In this document: positions 54,342-63,726 of the stretch, piece after piece
Position numbering within the stretch: the stretch's first letter is position 1
Layout of the letters: each line of letters starts with the position of its first letter
From: UBA1140 sp964573285
GTDB lineage: Bacteria > Campylobacterota > Campylobacteria > Campylobacterales > Sulfurovaceae
Assembly: GCA_964573285.1 (NCBI GenBank)
Contig: CAZNJD010000025.1
Location: 44,888 to 108,887 of the forward strand
DNA length: 64,000 nt
Direction of reading: 5' to 3'
Made by a program: the position numbers and the translations under genes
The notes under the pieces: model-generated
Told to the model about the DNA's origin: nothing
What the model saw: only the letters and a program-made list of their open reading frames with translations
Databases searched by the model: none

Positions 54342-56087
54342 GTGAACAGTTTGAAAAATATTTTATTTATTATTATTACCATAATGTTAGCTGTAGTTAT
54401 TGAAGCAATGACAGTAAATTCAATGAAAAAGGTAAATATTATTAATGACCCCTTTGAAACATTGAGTTTAAAGCGAGATGCTTATAATAAAGATGTCTCC
54501 TTATCTGAAATTATATATAGTGAAAATGTCACAAAAGTTTTGATGAGACTTATTATTGATAATGGTGATACAACATTTAAAAACATATCTAATAGAAAAT
54601 TTATTGATAAACTATATCAAAAAAATGGTTATATGCCTATGTGGTTTACAAATAAAGGGATAAAAACTAAAGCTGTAAAAAGTATGTTTAGAATAATTGA
54701 TAATGATATTATGTTAGATAAAAGAGGTAATATTTATAAAAGATACCAATATCTAAAAAAATATTTAGAAAAAAATAATAATTTTTCTATAGAGAATGAG
54801 ATGAAACTAGATATTGAACTCTCTTCTTTATGTAAATCATATATATCTTTTAATATATATGGTTCAATAAAATGGTGGGATTTTCAAAATAGATTAAAAT
54901 GGTTGCGTCAAAATAAAATACCTGCTGATTGGGTAACTTATACACCCAAATATGATATATCTGAATTGATGTTAAATTATCCTTTATCAAAAATTATTGA
55001 ATTAACTACACCTAAGAGTTTTGGTTATAAAAAGATGCTATCAGAACTAAGAAGATTAAAAAATATTAAACAAAATGGTGGATGGCAAAAAATACCAAAT
55101 AGTTCACAACTGCGATATGGTAAGTCTGGAAACATTGTAGCACGACTTATTACCCGTTTAAAGAGTTCTGGTGATTATAGATGTAGTGGGAATAATCATA
55201 AATATGATAGATGTCTAAAACAGGCAGTTAAACGATTTCAAAGACGACATGGACTCTATCCTAATGGAGCAATAAATAACTATACTAGAAAAAAAATGAA
55301 TATATCTGTCGATTGGAAAATCAAAAAGGTACTACTTAATTTAGATAGAATAAAAAGATTACCAAATCAACCCGAAAATAGATATATTATGGTAAATATT
55401 CCTGATTTTCGTTTATATTATAAAGAAAATGGAAAAGAGAAACTCTCTATGCGTGTTATTGTAGGAGACAAAAAACACCATACACCTATCTTCAGTAATA
55501 AGATAAGTTATATAGTTTTAAATCCTTATTGGATAATGCCCGATAGTATCGTTCAAAAAGAGATAATTCCAAATATACTTAAAAATCCAACTTATTTACA
55601 AGATAAAGGTTATGAGGTAAGAAGTTCATACTCAACCAAAGCACCAACAATAGATACAAGTAAAATTGATTGGGCAAAGGTACTTAGATATGGGCAGACC
55701 AAAAAGTATAAATTTATGCAACCACCAGGCCCTAAAAATGCATTAGGTAAAATTAAATTCAAATTCCCAAATCAATTTGCAGTATATCTACATGATACAC
55801 CAACTAAAAAACTATTTAAAAAAGGAGTTAGAGCTTTTTCGCATGGATGTATAAGAATAGCCCAACCAAATGCACTACTCTCTACTTTTGCTGCAAATGA
55901 CTCTGCTGTAAATTATAACCGTTCGCAACAGATTTTAAGAGGTAAAAATAAGACTCAGCTAAATTTATCCAAGAAAGTTCCTGTACATATTGTATATCTA
56001 ACAGCATGGATTAATAGTGATGGTTTGCTTCATTATAGCAATGATGTCTATAATTATGATAGTAAACAAAAAAGAGCAATAAAATAA
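54342..56087 (+). CDS. YcbB/LdtD-type L,D-transpeptidase
   Basis: A 581-aa protein anchored by an N-terminal helix (about 4-22). A scaffold region contains GYMPMWF near residue 103, a peptidoglycan-binding domain lies near 285-325 (CLKQAVKRFQRRHGL), and the YkuD catalytic domain (about 345-540) has SHGCIR with Cys503. It would form 3-3 crosslinks in peptidoglycan. The GTG start follows AGGAGAATT. The length suits the large LdtD class. Confidence 0.93.
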   Translation: MNSLKNILFIIITIMLAVVIEAMTVNSMKKVNIINDPFETLSLKRDAYNKDVSLSEIIYSENVTKVLMRLIIDNGDTTFKNISNRKFIDKLYQKNGYMPMWFTNKGIKTKAVKSMFRIIDNDIMLDKRGNIYKRYQYLKKYLEKNNNFSIENEMKLDIELSSLCKSYISFNIYGSIKWWDFQNRLKWLRQNKIPADWVTYTPKYDISELMLNYPLSKIIELTTPKSFGYKKMLSELRRLKNIKQNGGWQKIPNSSQLRYGKSGNIVARLITRLKSSGDYRCSGNNHKYDRCLKQAVKRFQRRHGLYPNGAINNYTRKKMNISVDWKIKKVLLNLDRIKRLPNQPENRYIMVNIPDFRLYYKENGKEKLSMRVIVGDKKHHTPIFSNKISYIVLNPYWIMPDSIVQKEIIPNILKNPTYLQDKGYEVRSSYSTKAPTIDTSKIDWAKVLRYGQTKKYKFMQPPGPKNALGKIKFKFPNQFAVYLHDTPTKKLFKKGVRAFSHGCIRIAQPNALLSTFAANDSAVNYNRSQQILRGKNKTQLNLSKKVPVHIVYLTAWINSDGLLHYSNDVYNYDSKQKRAIK

Positions 56088-56102
56088 CATCCCTATATAA
56101 AT

Positions 56103-56123
56103 TAGAAACTCTTGAAGTTTCTA
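56103..56123. terminator. Hairpin between the transpeptidase and hydrolase genes
   Basis: Perfect 8-bp stem TAGAAACT/AGTTTCTA with a 5-base loop, 16 bp after the transpeptidase stop, between convergent genes. Confidence 0.5.
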
Positions 56124-56208
56124 GGTGAGATGAAACTTGGAATATAGAAATATCATAAATAGAGCTAAAAATTCTATTTTCTATGATTTTTTTCTATTGA
56201 AAAATATA

Positions 56209-56937
56209 CTATTTACTCCCTTGAAGTAACCTAATTACTATATCCTCAATAAATCCAGCATGATTTAAAAAGAAAAAGTGGTCACCATTAAGTGGATAAA
56301 ATTGACTATCTATCATAATGGAGGCTATCTTTTCCCCTGTATATAAAGGAGTGGCTGTATCCTCTTTACCCCAAAATATTAGAGCTTTACCTTTGTATTT
56401 TGCAAAAGATGACTCAAAATCTTCATCTACTACATTTTTGAATGTTTCATACATCTCATGACTCATGCCTTTGGCATCAGAAGATATAAAAAGCTCTCTA
56501 ATTTTAGTAAATCCTAAAGGTTTAAGTAGTTTAAATGTAGCTATTTTAATTCTAATCGACCATGGCTTTTTAATTTTGATACCTGCTGAAGATAATAATA
56601 CTAGATATTTAGGATTAAGTAGAGTGGCAACTTTACCACCAAAAGAGTGTCCCATAATAATGGTAGGCTTTAGTCCAATTGCTTTTATAAAAAGTCTAAC
56701 AATATAGGCATAATCTTCAGTTGTAAGTATCATATCATTGCTACTACCTCCAAAACCTGGTAAATCTAAATATGTTTGACGATAATTTAAAAATTTATTT
56801 TGAAATGCTTGTTTCATTATCTCTTTGTTACTTCCCCAACCATGAAGTATTACGATACCTATTTGAGCATTGGGATTGCACATTTCGTAGCTTAATTTAA
56901 ATTTGGTATTTTTATAATCTATCTCTTTGATTGCCAT
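56209..56937 (-). CDS. Alpha/beta hydrolase
   Basis: A 242-aa protein of the alpha/beta hydrolase fold: oxyanion-hole motif LHGWGSN, nucleophile Ser98 in GHSFGG, an acid in WGKEDTATPL and a catalytic His in NGDHFFFL. It has no signal peptide. The substrate is unknown; it is BioH/esterase-like in length. It lies 34 bp after the flavoprotein gene, without an obvious ribosome site. Confidence 0.88.
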   Translation of the reverse strand: MAIKEIDYKNTKFKLSYEMCNPNAQIGIVILHGWGSNKEIMKQAFQNKFLNYRQTYLDLPGFGGSSNDMILTTEDYAYIVRLFIKAIGLKPTIIMGHSFGGKVATLLNPKYLVLLSSAGIKIKKPWSIRIKIATFKLLKPLGFTKIRELFISSDAKGMSHEMYETFKNVVDEDFESSFAKYKGKALIFWGKEDTATPLYTGEKIASIMIDSQFYPLNGDHFFFLNHAGFIEDIVIRLLQGSK

Positions 56938-56971
56938 TGTTTTTACTTTTAATTTTTGATTTTTGATTTTA

Positions 56972-58114
56972 CTATTTTATTGCTTGTGAACAGATATAAG
57001 CTGTTGCAAAAGCCCATTGGAAATTATATCCACCTAGTTCTCCTGTAACATCTAACAGTTCACCCAAAAAATATAGCTTCTCTTGTTTTCTACTCATCAT
57101 ATTACTAGCATTTATCTCATTTGTATCTATGCCACCTTTGGTAACTTCTGCTTTGCTATATCCAAATGTTCCTGCTGGTGCAAATCTATATTGTTTTAGT
57201 AATTCTATTTTTTTATACTCTTGTTCAGTTAATTGATTGGCTGATTTGTTTTCTATCTCTAATTGTTCCAAAAAGGCTTTGGCTACACGGTTGGATAATC
57301 CTAATAGATTACTTATATATTTTTTGGATGATTTTAGTTGTTCTATTTGGATATTGGGTAGGAAATTTATAGTTATTCTCCCTTTTTCCCAATATAAAGA
57401 AGCGTTTAAAATAGCAGGTCCAGAGATACCTTTATGAGTAAAAAGTAATGAACCTTCTATATCTTTATCTCTTATTCTAATTTTGACATCTGTAGATACT
57501 CCTGATAATGATTTAAAAAAAAATTGTTCAGGCTGTAGGGTAAATCCTACTAATGCAGGGTTGAGTGTGGTGATAGTATGTCCAAAACTTTTTGCAATAT
57601 TATATCCTATAGCTGTAGCCCCTAATTTAGGAAAACTTAAACCACCAGTGGCTACTACCACTTTTTTAGCCTTTAATATACCCTTATTGGTATAAATTTT
57701 GAATATATTATCTTTTTTTTCTACTTTTGTTACTTCTGTTTGAAGTCTAATTTTATAATTATCTATCTCTTTTTTAATCAAATCAACTATCTCTTTGGCA
57801 GAGTTTTTACAAAAGTATTGATTGTTTTTACGAAGCTCTGGTGTTAACCCTCTTTGATTTAGCCATAACAAAAGCTGATTTTGGTCAAATCGTTTAATAA
57901 TATTTTGTATAAATCGTTGATTGCCTAGATAGTTTTTGGGTTTGAGATTATCATTTGTAATATTACATCTACCACCACCTGAGATTAATATTTTAGACCC
58001 AACATTAGGATTATTATCAATAATTAAAAAATCTCTATTTTTTAGTAATGCACCAAGCATTAATCCACTCGCACCTGCTCCAATTATAATTATATCTACT
58101 GTTTGATTTCTCAT
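56972..58114 (-). CDS. HI0933/YhiN-family FAD-dependent oxidoreductase
   Basis: A 380-aa flavoprotein with an N-terminal FAD-binding motif GAGASGLMLGALL, the family blocks SGGGRCNITN and VVATGGLSFPKLGATAIGY, and a C-terminal GELLDVTGELGGYNFQWAF. Physiological activity of this conserved family is not established. It shares a strand with the alpha/beta hydrolase. Confidence 0.93.
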   Translation of the reverse strand: MRNQTVDIIIIGAGASGLMLGALLKNRDFLIIDNNPNVGSKILISGGGRCNITNDNLKPKNYLGNQRFIQNIIKRFDQNQLLLWLNQRGLTPELRKNNQYFCKNSAKEIVDLIKKEIDNYKIRLQTEVTKVEKKDNIFKIYTNKGILKAKKVVVATGGLSFPKLGATAIGYNIAKSFGHTITTLNPALVGFTLQPEQFFFKSLSGVSTDVKIRIRDKDIEGSLLFTHKGISGPAILNASLYWEKGRITINFLPNIQIEQLKSSKKYISNLLGLSNRVAKAFLEQLEIENKSANQLTEQEYKKIELLKQYRFAPAGTFGYSKAEVTKGGIDTNEINASNMMSRKQEKLYFLGELLDVTGELGGYNFQWAFATAYICSQAIK

Positions 58115-58188
58115 TGTGTAATTATAACATATTTTGGTGATGGCAGATTTTAATTTACTTTTTATATATAACTTTAAAGCAAAATTCT

Positions 58189-58518
58189 CTACTGTTGGTC
58201 ACTATAAGCATCATCCATATTAAAATCATAATCGGGTTCAATTACGGGAATTGAGGATAGAGATTTTTCATTTACTCTAGCATGAGATAAGTCATAATCA
58301 CTTCCTTGATAAAATATCTGCTCTTTTGCATATTTTTTTTCTCTCTCTATCTGCTCTTGAACATGTTTTTTGGTTATATCTGTTTTTTTACTTTTGTTCT
58401 GTTGTGTGGCTATTTTCTTACTATTATTATTGTCCATTTTTATGCTATTATTGTTTTCTGCATTTATCATTGTACTACTAATCCCAATAAATAGTAGTAA
58501 TAAAAATACTCTTTTCAT
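58189..58518 (-). CDS. Small exported charged protein of unknown function
   Basis: A 109-aa protein with a signal peptide (about 1-20), a Lys/Asn/Gln-rich middle (NNSIKMDNNNSKKIA) and an acidic Asp-rich C-terminus. It has no Cys and no recognisable fold, and is probably disordered in the periplasm. The ATG has AAGGC upstream. The composition is skewed but the coding frame is clean. Confidence 0.5.
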   Translation of the reverse strand: MKRVFLLLLFIGISSTMINAENNNSIKMDNNNSKKIATQQNKSKKTDITKKHVQEQIEREKKYAKEQIFYQGSDYDLSHARVNEKSLSSIPVIEPDYDFNMDDAYSDQQ

Positions 58519-58673
58519 AATTTTGCCTTATGTTATTTTTTTGTTTTAGTTATGATTAGTATAACATAAGTACCTTTTTATAAAAGTAAAATATTATAAT
58601 TTAGATAATATTTATCTAATTTGGATAAAATCCATCCTTATAATGAAATTTAAAATGATTGGAGCAAAGTTTC

Positions 58674-60374
58674 ATGAAGATGAATGGTGCAAGAATGGTT
58701 TGTGAAGCAATAATTGCCGAGGGTACAAAGACCGTATTTGGTTATCCAGGTGGTGCTATCATGAATGTATATGATGAGATATATAAACAGGATGGATTTG
58801 AACATATCCTAAATAGGCATGAACAAGCCTCTATTCATGCAGCTGATGGCTATGCTAGAGCTACAGGAGAGGTTGGTGTAGCCATGGTTACTAGTGGACC
58901 TGGATTTACTAATGCTGTTACAGGATTAGCAACTGCTTATATGGATTCTACTCCTATGGTAGTTATATCTGGACAAGTGCCTTTATCACTTATTGGAACA
59001 GATGGTTTTCAAGAGATTGATGCAGTAGGAATTTCAAGACCATGTACCAAACATAACTATCTAGTTAGAGAGCTTTCAGAGTTGCCAAGAATACTCAAAG
59101 AGGCATTTCATATAGCGAGGAGTGGAAGACCTGGACCTGTATTGGTTGATATTCCAAAAGATATAACAGCAGAGATTGGTGAATTCATATATCCTGATAG
59201 CGTTAATATACCAAGTTATAAACCAACAACAAAAGGGAATAAACGCCAAATAGACAAAGCAGTTGAGGCTATATTAAAAGCTAAAAAACCATTATTATAT
59301 ATTGGTGGTGGTACTGTCTTATCAAATGCAAGTGATTTGGTTCGCAAATTAGCTCTTATGGGTGGAATACCTGCTGTAGAGACTCTAATGGCTAGGGGTG
59401 TAATGGGATATAATAATCCACTACTTCAAGGAATGCTTGGAATGCATGGTAACTACTCCTCCAATATGGCAATGAGTGAAACTGATTTAGTTATATCTCT
59501 AGGTGCTAGATTTGATGATAGAGTTACTGGTAAATTATCTGAATTTGCAAAATATGCTGATGTTATTCATGTTGATATTGATGCAGCTAATATTGGTAAA
59601 CTTGTAGATGTTGATTTTCCTATTGTTGGAGATATTACAATTGTATTAGAAAAAATGATTTTAGGGCTTGAAGGTCGAATTAACCCTGAACGATATAGTG
59701 ATTGGAGAGATGTATTAAATCGTTATAATGAGTTACATCCATTAACTTTCCAAGATAGCGATGAGGTGATTAAACCTCAATGGGTTGTAGAGAGAGTAGG
59801 GAAATTATTAGGAAAGAGAGCTATTATAACTTCTGATGTCGGACAACATCAAATGTGGACAGCTCAACACTATCCATTTGATAGACCACGACAATGGATA
59901 AATTCTGGTGGACTTGGAACTATGGGATTTGGTTTTCCAGCTGCACTTGGAGCGAAAAGAGGGCATCCTGAAAAAACTGTAATTAACTTTACAGGGGATG
60001 GTTCGATACTTATGAATATGCAAGAGTTAGTAACAGCTTCAGAGTACAAGATACCTGTCATTAATATTATTCTCAATAACCACTTTTTGGGTATGGTAAG
60101 ACAGTGGCAATCATTTTTCTATGATAATAGATTTGCTGAGACCGATTTAAGTTATCAACCTGATTACAAAGCAGTGGCTCAGGCGTGTGGAGGAATTGGT
60201 TATGATGTCACAACCAAAAAAGAGTTTGATAAAGCTTTAGAAGATGCAATAGCAAAAGATAGAGTTACTTTTATAAATGTGGCTATAAATAGATTTGAAA
60301 ATGTATTACCAATGGTTCCATCAGGTGGAGCATTATACAATATGATATTAGAAGACCAAAAGGAGGAGAAGTAA
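58674..60374 (+). CDS. ilvB: Acetolactate synthase large subunit
   Basis: A 566-aa ThDP enzyme making acetolactate and acetohydroxybutyrate for branched-chain amino acids. It has a ThDP-binding Glu in NRHEQASIHAADGYARATG, an FAD/ThDP region (GARFDDRVTG) and the ThDP-Mg motif GDGSILMNMQELVTA...ILNN. I start at the ATG at 58674, 9 bases after GGAG; a TTG at 58659 is earlier. Its stop overlaps the ATG of the small-subunit gene by one base (TAATG). Confidence 0.97.
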   Translation: MKMNGARMVCEAIIAEGTKTVFGYPGGAIMNVYDEIYKQDGFEHILNRHEQASIHAADGYARATGEVGVAMVTSGPGFTNAVTGLATAYMDSTPMVVISGQVPLSLIGTDGFQEIDAVGISRPCTKHNYLVRELSELPRILKEAFHIARSGRPGPVLVDIPKDITAEIGEFIYPDSVNIPSYKPTTKGNKRQIDKAVEAILKAKKPLLYIGGGTVLSNASDLVRKLALMGGIPAVETLMARGVMGYNNPLLQGMLGMHGNYSSNMAMSETDLVISLGARFDDRVTGKLSEFAKYADVIHVDIDAANIGKLVDVDFPIVGDITIVLEKMILGLEGRINPERYSDWRDVLNRYNELHPLTFQDSDEVIKPQWVVERVGKLLGKRAIITSDVGQHQMWTAQHYPFDRPRQWINSGGLGTMGFGFPAALGAKRGHPEKTVINFTGDGSILMNMQELVTASEYKIPVINIILNNHFLGMVRQWQSFFYDNRFAETDLSYQPDYKAVAQACGGIGYDVTTKKEFDKALEDAIAKDRVTFINVAINRFENVLPMVPSGGALYNMILEDQKEEK

Positions 60375-60844
60375 TGGCTGATGTAAGAAGAGTTATATCA
60401 ATTTTGGTCGAAAATGAGAGTTCTGTTCTTTCAAGAGTTTCTGGTCTCTTTGCAGGAAGAGGATATAATATAGAAACACTCACAGTTGCCCCTATTCCTG
60501 ATACTAATCGTTCAAGAATTACAATTGTAACCAAAGGTAGCAAACGGGTTATAGAACAGATAACCAAACAGTTACATAAACTCATTCCTGTTTATAAAGT
60601 AGTAGAACATGATGAGATGGTAGAAAAAGAGATGATATTAGCCAAATTTCCAATAGAAGAGAATTTATCAGATATTCAAGCTCTATGCCAAGCTTATAAT
60701 GGAGGAATTGCCAATGTTGGTAACAATATGATTATAGGAATGGTCACAGATGAGCCTTGTAGGATTAAACATTTTATCGAAGCAACCAAACGATATAACC
60801 CAATAGAGGTTGTTCGTGGTGGAGTTGTAGCTATAGAGAGATAA
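60374..60844 (+). CDS. ilvH: Acetolactate synthase small (regulatory) subunit
   Basis: A 156-aa protein with an N-terminal ACT domain (ISILVENESSVLSRVSGLF) that binds valine and governs the large subunit, and a C-terminal half typical of IlvH/IlvN. TAATG overlap with ilvB indicates coupled synthesis of the two subunits. Confidence 0.96.
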   Translation: MADVRRVISILVENESSVLSRVSGLFAGRGYNIETLTVAPIPDTNRSRITIVTKGSKRVIEQITKQLHKLIPVYKVVEHDEMVEKEMILAKFPIEENLSDIQALCQAYNGGIANVGNNMIIGMVTDEPCRIKHFIEATKRYNPIEVVRGGVVAIER

Positions 60845-60853
60845 GGTAATTAT

Positions 60854-61807
60854 ATGAAATTAAGTGATATATGTAAAGAGATAGATATTAAGTTTAATGG
60901 AAAAGATATTGAGATAGAAGGACTTCATACTTTAGGTGAAGCCTCTTCTTCTCAAATTAGTTTCTTTAATGATAAAAGATATAAAAATGAGTTACCAAAA
61001 ACTAAATCAGGGGCAGTTTTAATAGAAGAACAGTATGCTAATTTACTTCCTAATAATACAATAGCATTAATTACAGATGAACCATATCTCAAACTCGCCC
61101 TTGCTTCTAAACTCTTTGCTCATAAAATAGAGACCAAGGGTAACCATCCAGATATGGGTAATGGATGTGATATAGATAAACGAGTTCGTTTTGGAAAAGA
61201 TGTAAAATTGGGAGACAATGTAACTATTATGGCAGGTGCATATATTGGTGATAATGTAACTATTGGTTCAGATACTATTATATATCCAAGTGTTACATTA
61301 TATCATCATACTCAAATAGGTTCAAATTGTATTATCCATGCGGGAGTAGTTATTGGTTCAGATGGATATGGTTTTGCACATACAAAAAGGGGTGAACATA
61401 TCAAGATATATCAAAATGGTAATGCAGTTATAGAAGATAAAGTAGAGATAGGAGCAAATACTACTATAGATAGAGCAGTATTTGGTTCAACCTATATTAG
61501 AAAAGGTACTAAATTAGATAATCTAATCCAAATAGGACATAACTGTGATATTGGAGAGCAAACACTTATGGCAGGTCAAGTTGGAATTTCAGGTTCTACA
61601 AAGATAGGACAAAATGTTATTATGGGGGGACAGAGTGCAACAGCTGGACATTTAACAATTGGTAATTTTGCAAGAATTGCTGGAAAAAGTGGTGTAACTA
61701 AATCATTAGAGAGTAGAAAAACTTATGCTGGTTTTCCTGCCATAGAGCATAAGAGATGGTTAAAACTTCAGGCTAAAATATCATCTTTGGTAAAGAGGAA
61801 AAAATAA
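60854..61807 (+). CDS. lpxD: UDP-3-O-acylglucosamine N-acyltransferase
   Basis: A 317-aa trimeric lipid A enzyme that adds the N-linked hydroxyacyl chain. It has an N-terminal uridine-binding domain (about 1-100), then a left-handed hexapeptide beta-helix (about 110-280; e.g. VTIGSDTIIYPSVTLYHHTQ) with the catalytic His in the IGHNCDIG block, and a C-terminal helix. It lies 9 bp after ilvH, so it is in the same transcript although unrelated to it. Confidence 0.95.
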   Translation: MKLSDICKEIDIKFNGKDIEIEGLHTLGEASSSQISFFNDKRYKNELPKTKSGAVLIEEQYANLLPNNTIALITDEPYLKLALASKLFAHKIETKGNHPDMGNGCDIDKRVRFGKDVKLGDNVTIMAGAYIGDNVTIGSDTIIYPSVTLYHHTQIGSNCIIHAGVVIGSDGYGFAHTKRGEHIKIYQNGNAVIEDKVEIGANTTIDRAVFGSTYIRKGTKLDNLIQIGHNCDIGEQTLMAGQVGISGSTKIGQNVIMGGQSATAGHLTIGNFARIAGKSGVTKSLESRKTYAGFPAIEHKRWLKLQAKISSLVKRKK

Positions 61808-61816
61808 TATTTTGGC

Positions 61817-61842
61817 TATAATCCTATAAAAAATTATAGGAT
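61817..61842 (+). promoter_or_regulatory. Probable thrC promoter with overlapping palindrome
   Basis: A TATAAT at 61817-61822 overlaps a perfect 9-bp palindrome ATCCTATAA(AAAA)TTATAGGAT at 61821-61842, whose second arm contains the AGGA ribosome site of thrC. Confidence 0.45.
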
Positions 61843-61847
61843 AAATG

Positions 61848-63317
61848 ATGCAATTTATAGAGACTCGTGGTAATGATGGAATTAAACCCCAAAAAGTAAA
61901 CTTCTCAGAAGCCATTTTGAACCCAAGTGCTAGTTTTGGGGGGATTTTTGTTCCTGAAAATTTACCTAAGTTTGATAGTGCATTTTTGAATAAACACTTA
62001 AATAGTAGTTATAAAGAGTTAGCTTTTGATATTTTAAAACTTTTTGAAATAGATATTGATGATAATACAATTAATGAAGCATTAAATCGTTATGATGCTT
62101 TTGATGACCCTAGCAATCCCGTACCTCTAAGCAAAATAGAAGATGATTGTTTTGTAATGGAACTTTATCATGGTCCTACTCGTGCATTTAAAGATATGGC
62201 TTTACAACCTTTTGGATATATATTATCAAAAGAGGCAAAAAAACGAAAACAGAATTATTTAATTATGGCAGCAACAAGTGGAGATACAGGTCCTGCCACA
62301 CTAGAAACATTTAAAAATCAAGATAATATTAAAGTAGCATGTCTATATCCAGATGGAGGAACAAGTGATGTTCAAAAACTACAAATGGTTACAGAAGAGG
62401 CCGATAATGAAAAAGTTATTGGTGTAGTAGGTAACTTTGATGATACTCAAAATATGCTCAAAGAGCTTTTATCTTCAGAAGATTTCAAAACAGAACTAGA
62501 AAAAAGAGATATAAAACTCTCTGCTGCAAACTCTGTTAACTTTGGACGGATTATTTTTCAGATTATGTATCATATACACGGATATTTAGAGTTAGTGCGT
62601 CAAAATGAGATAGCAATGGGTGAGAAAGTTTATTTAGTTGTACCATCAGGAAACTTTGGAAATGTACTTGGTGGATATTATGCCAAAAAAGCAGGAGTAC
62701 CTGTAGAGAAACTATTAGTAGCCTCAAATATCAATAATATACTAACAGACCTAATTGAAAAAGGTATATATGATATTTCTAATCGTGAACTTATCAAAAC
62801 AGAGTCACCTGCAATGGATATTCTCAAAAGTTCAAATGTAGAGAGGGTTCTATTTGATAAATTTGGAGCAGAAAGAACCAAAGAGTTTATGGATTTATTA
62901 AATAATGAAGAAAAATATACTTTGACAGCAGAAGAGTTACTATTATTACAAGAGGATTTTGTAGCTACTTATAGTAGTGATAGTGAGTGTGAGAATGAGA
63001 TAGCACACTATGCAAAAAAAGGATATATATTTGACCCACATACGGCTACATGTATAAAATCACATAAACAAAGAGAGAATAAAGAGCTAAAAAGTATTCT
63101 CTATTCTACAGCAGAGTGGACAAAATTCTCTACTACTGTAGCTAAAGCATTAGGAAACAAAGATGTACCCAATGACACAGAAGCATTAAAATGGATAGCT
63201 AATAATACAACTCAAAAAGTTCCACCTGTGATAGATGGGCTATTTAGTAAAGAAATTAAACATCCCTTGGTAGTTGAAAAAGAGTTCATCAAAAATGAGA
63301 TGTTAAAGTTTTTGTAG
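61848..63317 (+). CDS. thrC: Threonine synthase
   Basis: A 489-aa PLP enzyme converting O-phosphohomoserine to threonine. GPTRAFKDMALQPFG carries the PLP-binding Lys; AATSGDTGPA and PSGNFGNVLGGYYA follow, as in the longer ThrC class. Two ATGs adjoin (61845, 61848); the second has the better spacing from AGGA. It has a possible own promoter; the lpxD stop is 40 bp upstream. Confidence 0.96.
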   Translation: MQFIETRGNDGIKPQKVNFSEAILNPSASFGGIFVPENLPKFDSAFLNKHLNSSYKELAFDILKLFEIDIDDNTINEALNRYDAFDDPSNPVPLSKIEDDCFVMELYHGPTRAFKDMALQPFGYILSKEAKKRKQNYLIMAATSGDTGPATLETFKNQDNIKVACLYPDGGTSDVQKLQMVTEEADNEKVIGVVGNFDDTQNMLKELLSSEDFKTELEKRDIKLSAANSVNFGRIIFQIMYHIHGYLELVRQNEIAMGEKVYLVVPSGNFGNVLGGYYAKKAGVPVEKLLVASNINNILTDLIEKGIYDISNRELIKTESPAMDILKSSNVERVLFDKFGAERTKEFMDLLNNEEKYTLTAEELLLLQEDFVATYSSDSECENEIAHYAKKGYIFDPHTATCIKSHKQRENKELKSILYSTAEWTKFSTTVAKALGNKDVPNDTEALKWIANNTTQKVPPVIDGLFSKEIKHPLVVEKEFIKNEMLKFL

Positions 63318-63342
63318 TTTAAATATAAATATTAAGTATTTT

Positions 63343-63375
63343 ATGTTATAATTTTAATATAAAATAACATTTTTT
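63343..63375 (+). promoter_or_regulatory. Extended -10 overlapping a hairpin between thrC and the small membrane protein gene
   Basis: TGTTATAAT at 63344-63352 is an extended -10 for the next gene. The inverted repeat ATGTTAT/ATAACAT (63343-63349, 63364-63370) followed by a T-run could also end the thrC transcript. Confidence 0.45.
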
Positions 63376-63392
63376 AATTAAAGGTGATTTAG

Positions 63393-63629
63393 ATGAAAAC
63401 TTATAATGGAAATAAAAATCAAGAGAGAAGAAAAAAAAGAGTTTTTATACCTATGATTTATTTTGTATTGGAATTAACACTTGCGTGGATAGTATTATCA
63501 ATTATCAATATTTCATTTGATATTCAGTATTGGGCTTCATGGAGTTATGGTGCTTGGTTTGGTATATTTATATATAGAGCATATAAAACCTATTTTATTT
63601 ATAAAAGAGTCATTAAAACTAGTAGATAA
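63393..63629 (+). CDS. Small two-helix membrane protein of unknown function
   Basis: A 78-aa protein with a basic N-terminus (QERRKKR at about 10-16), two hydrophobic helices (about 18-37 and 47-65) and a basic C-terminus, giving a hairpin topology with both ends inside. I know no family. AAAGGTGA precedes the ATG by 6 bases. Confidence 0.7.
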   Translation: MKTYNGNKNQERRKKRVFIPMIYFVLELTLAWIVLSIINISFDIQYWASWSYGAWFGIFIYRAYKTYFIYKRVIKTSR

Positions 63630-63664
63630 TAAACAATATTTTAGTTATAAAAAAAGATAGATAA

Positions 63665-63683
63665 AGAGTCCTCTATTAACTCT
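63665..63683 (-). terminator. Hairpin with U-tract for the minus-strand gene
   Basis: Stem AGAGT/ACTCT with a 9-base loop, followed on the minus strand by TTATCTATCTTTTTTT. An additional 8-bp inverted repeat (GAGGGGTT/AACCCCTC, 63721-63750) spans the gene's stop codon. Confidence 0.5.
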
Positions 63684-63726
63684 ATATGTTTATGAGCCTC
63701 TTGGAAATATGTTTTTAGTCGAGGGG

